Assembly (NCBI GenBank): GCA_023053575.1
Contig: JAKZAP010000003.1
Span: 409,501 to 473,500 of the forward strand
Reading direction: 5' to 3'
DNA length: 64,000 bases
Source of the DNA: Branchinecta lynchi
Lineage: Eukaryota; Arthropoda; Branchiopoda; Anostraca; Branchinectidae
Of the stretch, positions 45,304 through 54,222 are shown in pieces. Within the stretch, counting starts at the first letter, position 1, and the number at the start of each line of letters is the position of its first letter. The notes below the pieces were generated by a model. It saw only the letters and a program-made list of their open reading frames with translations, ran no database searches and was not told the origin of the DNA. Position numbers and translations under genes: made by a program.

Positions 45304-45989
45304 AATGCAGATTGAAATGGGGGTCATGTTTCACCTGAATGACCGCCACAGTTTCTGGCCTACCTTCCTGCCCCATGATACAAATGAATCCAAGAGTGTT
45401 TTTATCTACTTCAAGTGAACATGGGTTCTAGTGAAAGAAATTGTGGTTAAACAAATTATGAAGCTTTGTGGTTCTACTTAAAGGAGATGTTCTTGTGCTT
45501 TCTCGCTGAAGTGAATAACATGGCTATGTGAGCGAAGAGCATGTATCCAATAGAAGAAGTTCCGAAGCTTCGAATTTCTCCTGCCATGAGGAGTGCACAT
45601 CTAAACTTATAATCAGTTTCCACCAAATTCTTCACACTTATCTGCTGTTGTCAAAACAAACATACTATTTACAATTCTGAACATCTTATCTTACAAGTTC
45701 CTATATAGCTTTGTAGTTAAAATTTATATATTAAATAATGTTATGGCACATGCCGGAGCACTTGAACTCACGAGCTGAGCCTTTAGGTACATACAGGGAT
45801 ACTTTTATTAAAGTTTAACTGAAAAGGGCTGAGAAAGGACCAATCACTTTTTCACTTAAAGAGGCTCCAAGACCGACGAAAATGCATTACAGAATTGTTT
45901 GTTCAGTTAGATGATACAAAAATATGTTTGCTTTTCGGTTAAAGTTTAAATAAAAGAATTACAGAAGCTTGGTATTTTTCCGGCAGTTG
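45304..45989. other. No recognisable feature
   Basis: Inside the transposon. Several short frames without domains. Confidence 0.45.
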
Positions 45990-46245
45990 AAGGATTCCTC
46001 GCACTATATACTCTTTAAATTCCAGTATTTAAAAATGGCTGAATACTTTAAAACTATGCTTGGTTCTAAAAAACTGCCCAGGGTCTTGGTTGTTCCAAGC
46101 CTTTTTGACTGTTGACTTCCAGCAACAAAAGGACAAACATTACATAATGGGTTTTTGTGAGGGAAACAAAGAATATCGCAAACAAGCATGATACATGTCG
46201 AAGATAGCAAGTGTATTGTAAAGTATTGTTGGGGGGTTAAAAATT
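45990..46245. repeat. Dispersed repeat shared with 7955-8250
   Basis: Same order of phrases as at 7955 ('ctcgcactatatactctt', 'acataatgggtttttgtg', 'gatacatgtcgaagatagca'). The 8 kb copy is next to B 3'-side sequence; this one is inside the transposon without B around it. Confidence 0.6.
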
Positions 46246-47289
46246 ACCGCAAGGAACTCGTGTTTAAGAATGAGTGGAGAGAGATTACGGAAGTAGGGTG
46301 CAACCTCTGAGCCATTTATCTATTCTACAAAGTCTCTTCAGACTATTTCTTAAATCGTGACTGCTGCTAGTAGTGATGATAATAGTATAGAAGCAGGTCG
46401 TTCTGGTGGCTACATGATGTATAGGTGTCATTTTCATGGTGGCCGTGAACATCCTGAATGTGGTTAATCACTGAGCGAAATAGACGTGGTTTATGATGCT
46501 CCTACGGAAGTCAAAAGTTTTCTTTTAAATTTGAGATTGCTTAAGTAAAAAAAAAAGTAAATAGCAGCAAGAACAAATAAGCCAATATAAACTTCGTCTT
46601 GGGTCCCATGCAGGGATCATGGGCACCCTGACAAAACTGAGTTGAGCTACAGGTACTTGGTGAGCTTTCACTTGATTCCTGTCTACTTCTAGACCTCTCC
46701 AAGATCTTGATAATAGGCTAACCAAAAGACCAACTTCAACCAGAGCCATGGTAACGGATGGAAGTTTGTCTTCTGGTTTGCAAGTCCCACCGCTGCAGTT
46801 AGAAAAGAATGTATTATATAGTGCATAAATAATCCCTGCTGCGAATTGACATAGGCTATCCAAAATATTTTGTGCGGAGTCACCAGGTCATCCCAGTAAA
46901 TTTCAATGGACGATCTGGGGTTTTAGGGAAAATATATGACATATAATCGAATAATGCCTAAAATGGATATGTGGGCTATGATGCTTTGGCAATGATATTT
47001 TGGCGCTTCTTGGAAAGTGTCATCAGGCTGTCTGACGTAAGAAGGAGAGGCGTTAATACCCATAATGCGTTTTTTTTTGGGGAGGATGGGGGGCAAGATA
47101 TTCAGCGACTCGTATGTTGTTTTAAACAACTGTTTTTGAAGGAAAAAAACACCATTTTCAAGAAAAGGAAGGCAGTTTTGAAAACAAAGAAAGCCTGTTG
47201 TTATGAAGAAAAATTGACGGATTTTAAGCTTTTCATGAGAAAAAACCCAACAAAAATCAACCAACTCAACAATCACAGATCATGAAGTA
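46246..47289. other. No clear gene
   Basis: 46565-46700 is the repeat shared with 22262-22380. Frames on both strands at 46923-47285 overlap fully and are low in complexity (Phe/Lys-rich), so neither is convincing. I looked here for transposase exons on the minus strand and could not identify any. Confidence 0.45.
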
Positions 47290-47865
47290 TCAACAACACA
47301 AAGAAAGATGGAAAGAGTAAAATGGGACGTTTTAAGTAAGGAAGAGTCGAACGCTGGCCCTTAACCACAAAGTTGAGAGAGACCAGTGACATAAAATAAA
47401 ACACCAGTATCCACACAACCCTGTTACAAAGGAGCCACGACAATGAGAAGGACAATAAGGTAATATATGTGTATCTTAACATCGGAAGTATTTCTTAGGA
47501 TTCAGCTTACGATTCTCATGTAAAAGAAAAATTTGAGTAAGTGAGAATACAATACAATACCTGCTAGAAGTACTCCCCCACCCTACATATGACCTAAATA
47601 CTACACAACATAAATCTCAGATTACTTATAACAACATATAGCATGCACACATCATAACAAAGTGTTAACCATGGAGAGAAAGGTGCAGGAAAGGTGGGAA
47701 GAGCAAAAAGGGATGTTTAGGTAAGGAAGTGTCGGACGCTGGCCCTTAACCACAAAGTTGAGAGAGACCGGTGACATAAATAATAACACCAGTATCCGCA
47801 CAACCCCGTAACAAAGGAGACAGGACAATGAGAAGGGGGATAAGGTATAATATGTGCCATGGTTG
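47290..47865. repeat. Tandem pair, ~375-bp spacing
   Basis: 47297-47475 and 47677-47860 are direct copies: 'ctggcccttaaccacaaagt', 'gagagagacc.gtgacataa', 'acaccagtatcc.cacaacc'. Both give the same chance frame on the minus strand (SLNFVVKGQR). They lie where the intron after the THAP exon would be. Confidence 0.82.
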
Positions 47866-47924
47866 CAGGACAATTACAGTATCATAGCATGCAAGGGACA
47901 AAACAGTAATAATTATCCTCTTAC

Positions 47925-48367
47925 CTGTAGACTTCTTGAAAGTCAACAGAAAAAGATATCAGTGCCTGGTTGACATGGTGCCTCCTTATAAACCGAGGCA
48001 CAGCATCACATTCTGAGTCTGATGTCACCGGTGCTATTATTCTCAAAGAACTAGGGCTCTGGAGGATCTGACTTAAGTGAACTGATGGAACGGCAAAGTA
48101 ATCTAGTCTATTTCGACATTCACCCCTGTACGTTACAACTGTTTTAATGTACTTGGAATCAAAATGCTGCTCACACATGAAACCAGAAGAACTGAATCTA
48201 TATGCCTGAGACAAAACAAAGGTGGGATTTTCTTGTCTCTCAAAACTCTCTCATGATTTAAATTTCGCCAAATTCTGCAGTTCCGGAAACTTAAAGTATG
48301 CTTTATTTTCAGTCTTAGTGGATTTAACTTCACAATAAGGATAGCAGCAGTTTATTTTAGAAGTCAT
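47925..48367 (-). pseudogene. THAP-domain first exon, one nonsense codon
   Basis: Minus strand, ATG at 48365-48367 with A at -3. Residues 1-38 include the first Cys pair (CCYPYC) and FKFPEL. Residue 39 is a TGA stop (48251-48253). The same frame continues with CEQHF (Cys 65, His 68) and RNRLDYFAVPSV, which is the end of a THAP finger (C2CH type, with the AVPS box). The exon ends at CTACAG|GTAAGA, a strong donor, 147 codons after the ATG. The stop falls where THAP domains have their invariant tryptophan, and TGG to TGA is a single change. THAP fingers bind DNA and form the N-terminus of P-element and Kolobok transposases. The position just inside the right end of the TTAA element, reading inward, fits a transposase first exon. 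Confidence 0.82.
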
Positions 48368-48686
48368 TGTTACTTCTTAAAATTGCGGGGGAGTATCAGA
48401 GTTCTACGGATCTCCTTTCTTGTGCATTTCAATACTTCTTCTTCTTCTTCCAGCGAACAATTTGATGAATGCGTTGGCAAAGAAGCATACAGGTAAAGCA
48501 AGACTACATCACGCGGGAATCTCACTTAAGACCCGTTCACACCTGCGGGTAATTCATGGGGGAGCAGTCCCTATGCAGTCCTGAAGTAACCCGACTGAAT
48601 CCAGAAACATTACAGACAGTTTTATACTGATACAGACGAGTCATTTAAGAAATTCAATCGGGTTTACCATCCGTTTTAATGGAATT
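48368..48686. other. Transposon right end, upstream of the THAP exon
   Basis: About 320 bp between the THAP start and the right terminus, where the promoter should be. A (TTC)n run is near 48438. No TATA box is identified with confidence. Confidence 0.4.
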
Positions 48687-48694
48687 GCGGCCCT

Positions 48695-48698
48695 TTAA
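48695..48698. other. Target-site duplication TTAA, right
   Basis: TTAA directly after GCGGCCCT; pairs with 42153-42156. Confidence 0.88.
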
Positions 48699-49163
48699 AC
48701 TCTGTGAATTTTGCTCCAAGGGATGGGACTGGATTTTTGAGTTGTACTTGCTAATCAGGTGGGACTATGTGGGACAAGAATGTTCTGTTCCTGAAATCTT
48801 GGCCGGTAGAGATGGTTATAAAAAGGGGTAAGTTTGTGTCAAGCCGAAGCAGAAGATTGTATCAGGACTACTATTTCCATGTTCTGATACGGACTTCAAA
48901 CTCCCGCCCTCTATGAAGTCGCTTGTCATGACGAACGTTGGTTAATTTAAATGTCTGCATCAATCTCCTAAAAAATATATAAGCGATGGAGGAAGATTCT
49001 TGGCAAGTATCTCCGAATAGGCCCACGGTAGGTCACGCAGACCTATCGTACTCTATTCTACCGGTATAGGTAGCTACGTTGCCCTTTTAGTACAGTTTTT
49101 TGAATGTAAAATATGTGAAAATTAAGCCAGTACAAATAGTTAAGAATGACTTTTTCGACCATC
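48699..49163 (-). repeat. Right arm of the palindrome, outer part
   Basis: Reverse complement of 39940-40405. Landmarks: 'ctgctaatcaggtggg'-like phrase near 48750, 'ggccggtagagatggtta', 'aatataagcgatgg', 'cctatcgtactctattcta'-like phrase, 'gtagctacgttgccctttta'. With 41305-42152 it rebuilds a right arm equal in extent to the left. Confidence 0.9.
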
Positions 49164-49489
49164 AACAATGGAATATTTGACCGAAAATTAAAAAAATTCG
49201 TCGGAGTCCGAAAAAAAAATTTTCGCCGAAAAAAATTTTGGGGAAGGTCAAGGTCAATTTTCGTCAAAATCTGATAACAAAATTTTTTTGCCCGGCTTTA
49301 TTTCGCTGGAATGACCCTTATGGGATCCTAAATGTTAGTGACTTCGCAAAGCGTGTCTGTCGGTCGGTGTCTGAGGAGGAAATTCGCAAATCGAAAGATA
49401 AAACCCTTATTTTTAGTACACTGGCCAACGGCAGATACTTCCAAACAAGTGCTATCTACGCTACAGTAGGCTGCATGTGGGAGTGCAAG
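49164..49489. other. Low-complexity A/T stretch and a head-like phrase
   Basis: 'ccgaaaaaaaaattttcgcc' near 49210 is palindromic. 49318-49365 ('tatgggatcctaaatgttag', 'ctgtcggtcggtgtctg') looks like a hybrid of the A and B heads. No array follows. Confidence 0.4.
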
Positions 49490-49640
49490 AGCATGCCGTA
49501 TGGGAACAATTCGAGTCGTAAACGATCGTTTTTTTCCAATTGTATTACGGGACATTTTTCCAATCGTAAACAATTGTTTTTTTTTACGAACAGTTGTTAC
49601 CAATCGTTTGCGATTGTAAACAGTTCTTAAAGTTTAAGTG
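49490..49640. repeat. Family C palindromic motifs
   Basis: Repeated 'aatcgtaaacgatcg', 'aatcgtaaacaattg' and 'gttaccaatcgtttgcg' phrases, as in the array at 53236. Confidence 0.65.
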
Positions 49641-49726
49641 CAAAGCCAACTTATTTTTGTGTCATTTCATTGAATACATTGTTTATTTGGATTCTGCAAA
49701 GGAATCTTTTTTCTTTTTTTTTACAG

Positions 49727-49837
49727 TATCTACTCTAGTAGACGTTCACAATATCTGCGGCCGTCCTCACAACGAAAATTCTACTGTGATGCGGGAAAAT
49801 GAATCTGAACAGACACGCGGCTTTTCAGTGGGCAGTG
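49727..49837 (+). CDS. Possible internal exon, phase 1-1, one cysteine
   Basis: A classic acceptor (18 of 19 pyrimidines before ACAG at 49723-49726) starts an open stretch STLVDVHNICGRPHNENST ... RGFSVGS. Two donors follow: G|GTGAGA at 49838 and G|GTGAAG a few bases later, both phase 1. The exon would be 111 nt, symmetrical 1-1 like the sushi exon 6.5 kb downstream. It contains one Cys in an ICGRP context and an N-glycosylation sequon (NST). CGRP occurs at the junction peptide of some multidomain serine proteases, but that is too short to assign. Element B begins 37 bp after the first donor. Confidence 0.38.
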
Positions 49838-49874
49838 GTGAGATTGGTGAAGATTGGCTAGTGCCTGAACACAA

Positions 49875-51265
49875 AACAAGAGCTGTAAGCTCATATGGCA
49901 CTTGTAAGCATATGTAGTAAGAATACACCAACAAGAAAAAAAGAAGGGGGCTGAAAATTCAACGTATTGTTTCACTTTAAATATAAAAATTGGTCAGATG
50001 GAAGTATTCGGTTAAGATGCGCCAAACTTGTAAGGCTGGGTCAGAGGATGAAAGTGACGGTCAAATGTTTTTTTTTAATTTTTTGTTTAAGATGCGCACT
50101 TTAAGGGTCCCAGAATTTAATTTATAAGCAAAACCTTGAGGCAAAAAGATTCATGTACTCGTGGCGATCGGGAAAAAGTAAATATTGCTTCAAAGTATTT
50201 TTAGTATTTTTGCGGTTGAGATGATGCGAGTTCTTTAAGGAATGGTCGGATCGGAAAAGACACGATGTCTAACCCAATGATGTCAAGTTTATAATGCTCC
50301 AGCAAAGTTTTATCGTCCTAGCACATCTCGGTGTACATTAACTAACGATCACCGGAACTCCGGACACCCCCCTATACCGCCCCCCCCTCGGTACCCGAAA
50401 CCGGTCCGATTCTGTCACTGATGCACCTAGGATCCCACCAAGTTCCATCCTGATCGCTCCACTCTATGCGTATCACAAAATTTCCGGTTCTTCCTCCCCC
50501 CCCCACCCCCCAGTTCATCGGATCCGGTCCACACTTGAAATGGGACATCCGAGACATGATTTCTTTCAAGATATCAAGTTTCATTAGGATCCGATAACCC
50601 GTTCGAAAGTTATGCATGCCACTAATTTCCGGTCTCCGCCGTCTCCCCCTCTCCACACGACGGTGAGATCGGGCGAATGACTGTTTCCAAGTTAATCTGG
50701 CCGGGTCTTCGACATGCCTGCCAAGTTTTATCGTCCTAGCCCACCGGGAAATACATCAACTACGGATCGCCGGAATTCCGGAACACCCTCGACCCCCCCC
50801 CCCTCCCACAGTGTCCGACTCCGGTCCAATTCTGTCAGTTATTTATCTAGAGCTTGTGCTTATTCTTCCCACCAAGTTTCATCCCGATCGCTCCACTCCG
50901 AGAGTTTCACACGATTTTCGGCTCCCCCTGCGACTCCCCCTCAGATTCATCGGATCCGGTTCGGATGAGGCATCTGAGACACGAGGTCTTCCCAGGTATC
51001 AAGTTTCATTAAGATCTGATCACCCGTTCGAAAGTTATGCATGCCCCTATTTTTTAGATTCCGCGACCTCCCCCTCCCCCCACGATTTTCGGATCGGGCA
51101 AGTGACTAATTACAAGTTAGTTTGGTCGGGTCTCTAATATATGCTTGCCAATTTTCATCGTCCTAGAATATCTGGAAGTACCCTAACTCGCAAACACCGA
51201 ACTGACCGACCGACCGACAGACCAACGGAAAAGTCATCGGTATATGGCACTTGGCCGGAAGGCAA
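49875..51265 (-). mobile_element. Element B, complete minus copy
   Basis: Begins with the reverse terminus AACAAGAGCTGTAAGC and 'tcatatggcacttg' (49875-49908). Next is the 3'-side block in reverse (50095-50240), then about three body cycles with C-runs instead of G-runs. The CCGA microsatellite (51205-51225) and head 'ggtatatggcacttggccgg' close it. This copy fixes the order body, 3'-side block, terminal hairpin. Confidence 0.82.
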
Positions 51266-51474
51266 AGAGAAATCTTTCTCGCAAGGTATGCAAGCGCTGA
51301 AGCGCATAGAGGTACCACGAATCACACTGCAATTCCACTATTTGAAAATCGAATATTCGTGAATAGCGGAAAAACGAAGTAACGCATTTTTTTGCGGCTC
51401 TTCAAGCCTATTTTAGTGAATAAATGATGGGTAACTAGATTGTCCTATCCTAGCCCTTTTCGGTTAAACTTTAA
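51266..51474. other. No recognisable feature
   Basis: Short spacer between B and family C sequence. Confidence 0.4.
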
Positions 51475-51572
51475 TGATCGGAAACAGTTGTTTCCCACTG
51501 AAAATAGTTGTTATCGTAGTTTTACGACTGAAACCTATTGTTTCCAATCGTTATTTTACGATTGGAAACAAC
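51475..51572. repeat. Family C motifs, left of an A insertion
   Basis: 'gatcggaaacagttgtttcc' and 'ttacgattggaaacaac' stop where the A palindrome starts. Family C resumes at 52789 ('ccaattgcattctcacgatc', to about 52850). This shows that A inserted into a C repeat. Confidence 0.72.
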
Positions 51573-52788
51573 TTTTTGGGATCCCAAAACGTAAGTGGAG
51601 GGATACCTATGACATCGCAAAAGTTGTCCGTCTGTCCGTCCGTCCGTCCGTCTGTAAGCACGATAACTCTCGAAGGGAATGAGATATTTTGATGAAACTT
51701 GGTGTGAGGAATCGTTGGGTCGTCGGACCAGTCAAGTTCGTAGGTGGGCTTTGTAGCCCTACATTTAGGGGTGGGGGAGGGGTTTCAAATTGAGGGACAA
51801 ACAAAATATTTTGAAACAGCTAATGTGATAGTCGATTATGAGGTAAGAAGATATGCTGAACACGATGGTGAAAACCATTTTGTCATCGAACAAGTAGTTC
51901 GCCCGGAATCCGGCCAAAACCGGAAAGTTTGTTAAAAGTAAGAGTTTTATTTTAAGTTGATTAGATATTCGATTTAGGGTAGGAAGACATGCTGAAGACG
52001 ATGGGGAAAACCATTTTCTCGACGGACAAGTATTTCGCCCGGAATCCGGCCTCAACCGGAAAGTTTGTTAAAAGTAAAAGTTTTATTTTAAGTTGATTAG
52101 ATGTTCGATTTAGGGGTAGGAAGACACGCTGAACACGGTGGTGAAAACCAATTTCTCGACGGACAAGTAGTTCGCCCGGAATCCGGCCCAGACCGGAAAG
52201 TTTGTTAAAATTAAAAGTTTTAGTTGAAGTTGATTAGATGTTCGATTTAGGCAAGAAGACATGCTAAACACTTATGTGAAAACAATTTCCTATCCGAACA
52301 TGTAGTTTGCCCGGAATCCGGCCAAAACCGGAAAATTGGTAGAAGTTAAAGTTTTATTTCTAGTTGATTAGTTAATCGATTTAGGGGTAAGAAAAGATGC
52401 TGAATCCGTGTGTGACAATCATATTTTACCCGAACATATAGTTCGACCGGAATCCGGCTGGAGTCGGAAAATTTGTTATAAGTTAAACTTTTATTTGAAG
52501 TTGATTAGATGTTCATTATTGGGGAAAGAAGATACCCTGAGTTTATTTTTGAGCTTTCTTTTTTTTGCCGGACAATTAGTTCTGGAGCTTCGCCGAAATC
52601 GGGAAATTGGCGGTAGTGGCAGGAAATTTTTCTCAGATGATTAGCTATTTGGCCTTAATTTGTTTCTGAATTTTAATTGTAAAAATGTTCAAGGAGTCTG
52701 GCGATGACTGGATCTGGCTAAGACAAGACCCAGTTGTCTGGATCAGATACTGAATTTTTGGGATCCCATCGAAACCTTTGGTCTTGTT
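51573..52788 (+). mobile_element. Element A, complete plus copy within family C
   Basis: 1216 bp. Start 'tttttgggatcccaaaacg', microsatellite with CCGT x4 near 51629, 'tacatttaggggtggggg', six array units, tail 'gtctggcgatgactgg', 3' palindrome, end 'cctttggtcttgtt'. Of all copies this has the most intact termini and the clearest flanks, and it is the best reference sequence for the family in this window. Confidence 0.88.
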
Positions 52789-52850
52789 CCAATTGCATTC
52801 TCACGATCGAAAAATAGTTGTATCCGATCTTATTTTTAGGATCGGGATTC

Positions 52851-53235
52851 CAACTGCGGATTCTTTTTCAATACACCCTCCACCCCAACCCCTATGCCCT
52901 TAACTGTAGCTTGTTGATAAGTGGAAGGACTTCGGCTTCTCCCAAACTTGAATTAATATTTAATCTTCTGTGATTCAGTTCAGTCAACGATTTTACGGGG
53001 AAATATTTGCTATGTACAGGCAAACAAATTTTCTTCAAAATATCGATTAAACGGCAGCACTGTACAAAAAATCACCAGATGACGCTTTAGCAGTCTAGAG
53101 CGGCTTCGACTGCGAAAGCTGCTCTAGAAATATTTTGCGCTCCAAAGAAAAGTGAAAATAGCAAAAACACGGATGACAGCTCTCAACTTCAAGCATTTCT
53201 ACGTCTTTTGCAATTTTTCGAAAAAAACAACAATC
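52851..53235. other. No recognisable feature
   Basis: About 385 bp of unassigned sequence. 53095-53135 has a weak inverted repeat ('tctagagcggctt' and 'agctgctctaga'). Confidence 0.4.
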
Positions 53236-54200
53236 GTAAACAGTTGTAAAATTACGATTGGAAACAGTTGTTTCCAATCGTTTACGATCGAGATTTCAGA
53301 TTCAGAGTTTCAGTTAAACTATTTGATCGTTTACAACTCAAGAAAAAATCTACTTCCCTATTACCGTTGTTAAAACTCAGGTCTGTATTTCACGACTTGA
53401 AAACAAAACCAACCGTTTCCGATCGAAAACAATTGAAAATGATCCTTTTGAATGAATACGAACAAAAACCGATCGGAAACAATTGTTTCGAATTGTTAAC
53501 AATTGTCTACAGTTGTTAACGAAGTTTCCGACCGAAAACAACCGAAAACTATCGAAAACAATTGAAAACCATCGAACACAACTGAAAACGATCGTAAACA
53601 GTTGTAAAGTTTACGATCGGAAACAGTTGTTTCCAATCGTTTATGATTGGGATTTTAGATTCGCCGTTTCAGTTAAATCATTTATGTATAAATTCAACTT
53701 CTCTACTACCGTTGTTAAAAATCAGGTCTTGTTTCAGGACTTGAAAACCAAACCAACTGTTTCCGTTTGAAAACAACTAAAAACGATTGAAAACGATCGA
53801 AAACAACTGAAAACGATCGTAAACAGTTGTTCAGTGACACTTGAAAAAAAAATCTTAAACAGATGTAAGAATTACGATCGTAAACAGTTGTTTCCAATCG
53901 ATTACGATTGGGATTTTAGATTTTCCGTTTCAGTTAAACTATTTTGATCGTCTACAACTCAACAAAATTCAACTTCCCTACTACCGCTGTAAAAAATCAG
54001 GCCTTGTTTCAAGACTTAAACAGTTGAGAAACAGTTGTTTCTCAACTCTTTTGATCGTTTACATAAAAAAAAAAAAAAATCAACTTCCCTATTACAGTTG
54101 TTAATACTCAGGTCTGTATTTCACGACTTGAAAACAAAACCAACTGTTCCCGATTGAAAACAATTGCAAACAATTAAAAACGGTTGGAAACAGTCGAAAA
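53236..54200. repeat. Family C tandem array
   Basis: Three main units start near 53236, 53600 and 53868, and a partial one near 54024. Each begins 'gtaaacagttgtaa..ttacg', then 'ggaaacagttgtttccaatc', 'agtttcagttaaact', 'cttccctattaccgttgtta', 'caggtctgtatttcacgact', then a drifting series of 'gatcgaaaacaactgaaaa'. Short palindromes (CGATCG, CAATTG, AACNGTT) recur about every 10-12 bp. Frames here are Asn/Lys-rich repeats, not genes. Confidence 0.82.
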
Positions 54201-54222
54201 CGATGGTTTTGAATGGGTAAGA

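Larger units (their letters stand above)
42157..48694. mobile_element. Kolobok-type DNA transposon, 6538 bp
   Basis: Ends AGGGCCGC (42157-42164) and GCGGCCCT (48687-48694), flanked by TTAA on both sides, splitting an otherwise continuous palindrome arm. Superfamilies that duplicate TTAA are mainly piggyBac and Kolobok; Kolobok transposases carry an N-terminal THAP finger. Here a THAP exon reads inward from the right end (48367 to 47925, minus), which makes Kolobok the better fit. The similarity of the two ends does not extend beyond about 8 bp. No catalytic transposase domain could be recognised downstream of the THAP exon, where tandem repeats and unassigned sequence lie. The element is therefore decayed or carries acquired sequence, including a P2RX7-like exon on the opposite strand. 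Confidence 0.8.

Noticed and set aside
46923..47285. Overlapping frames of 104 and 117 residues as transposase exons
   Set aside because: Both strands are open over the same bases, residues are Phe- or Lys-biased, and no catalytic or zinc motif is present.
42157..48694. piggyBac as the superfamily of the TTAA element
   Set aside because: TTAA fits, but the ends do not start CCC and the inward exon is a THAP finger, which is typical of Kolobok. It cannot be excluded without the catalytic domain.
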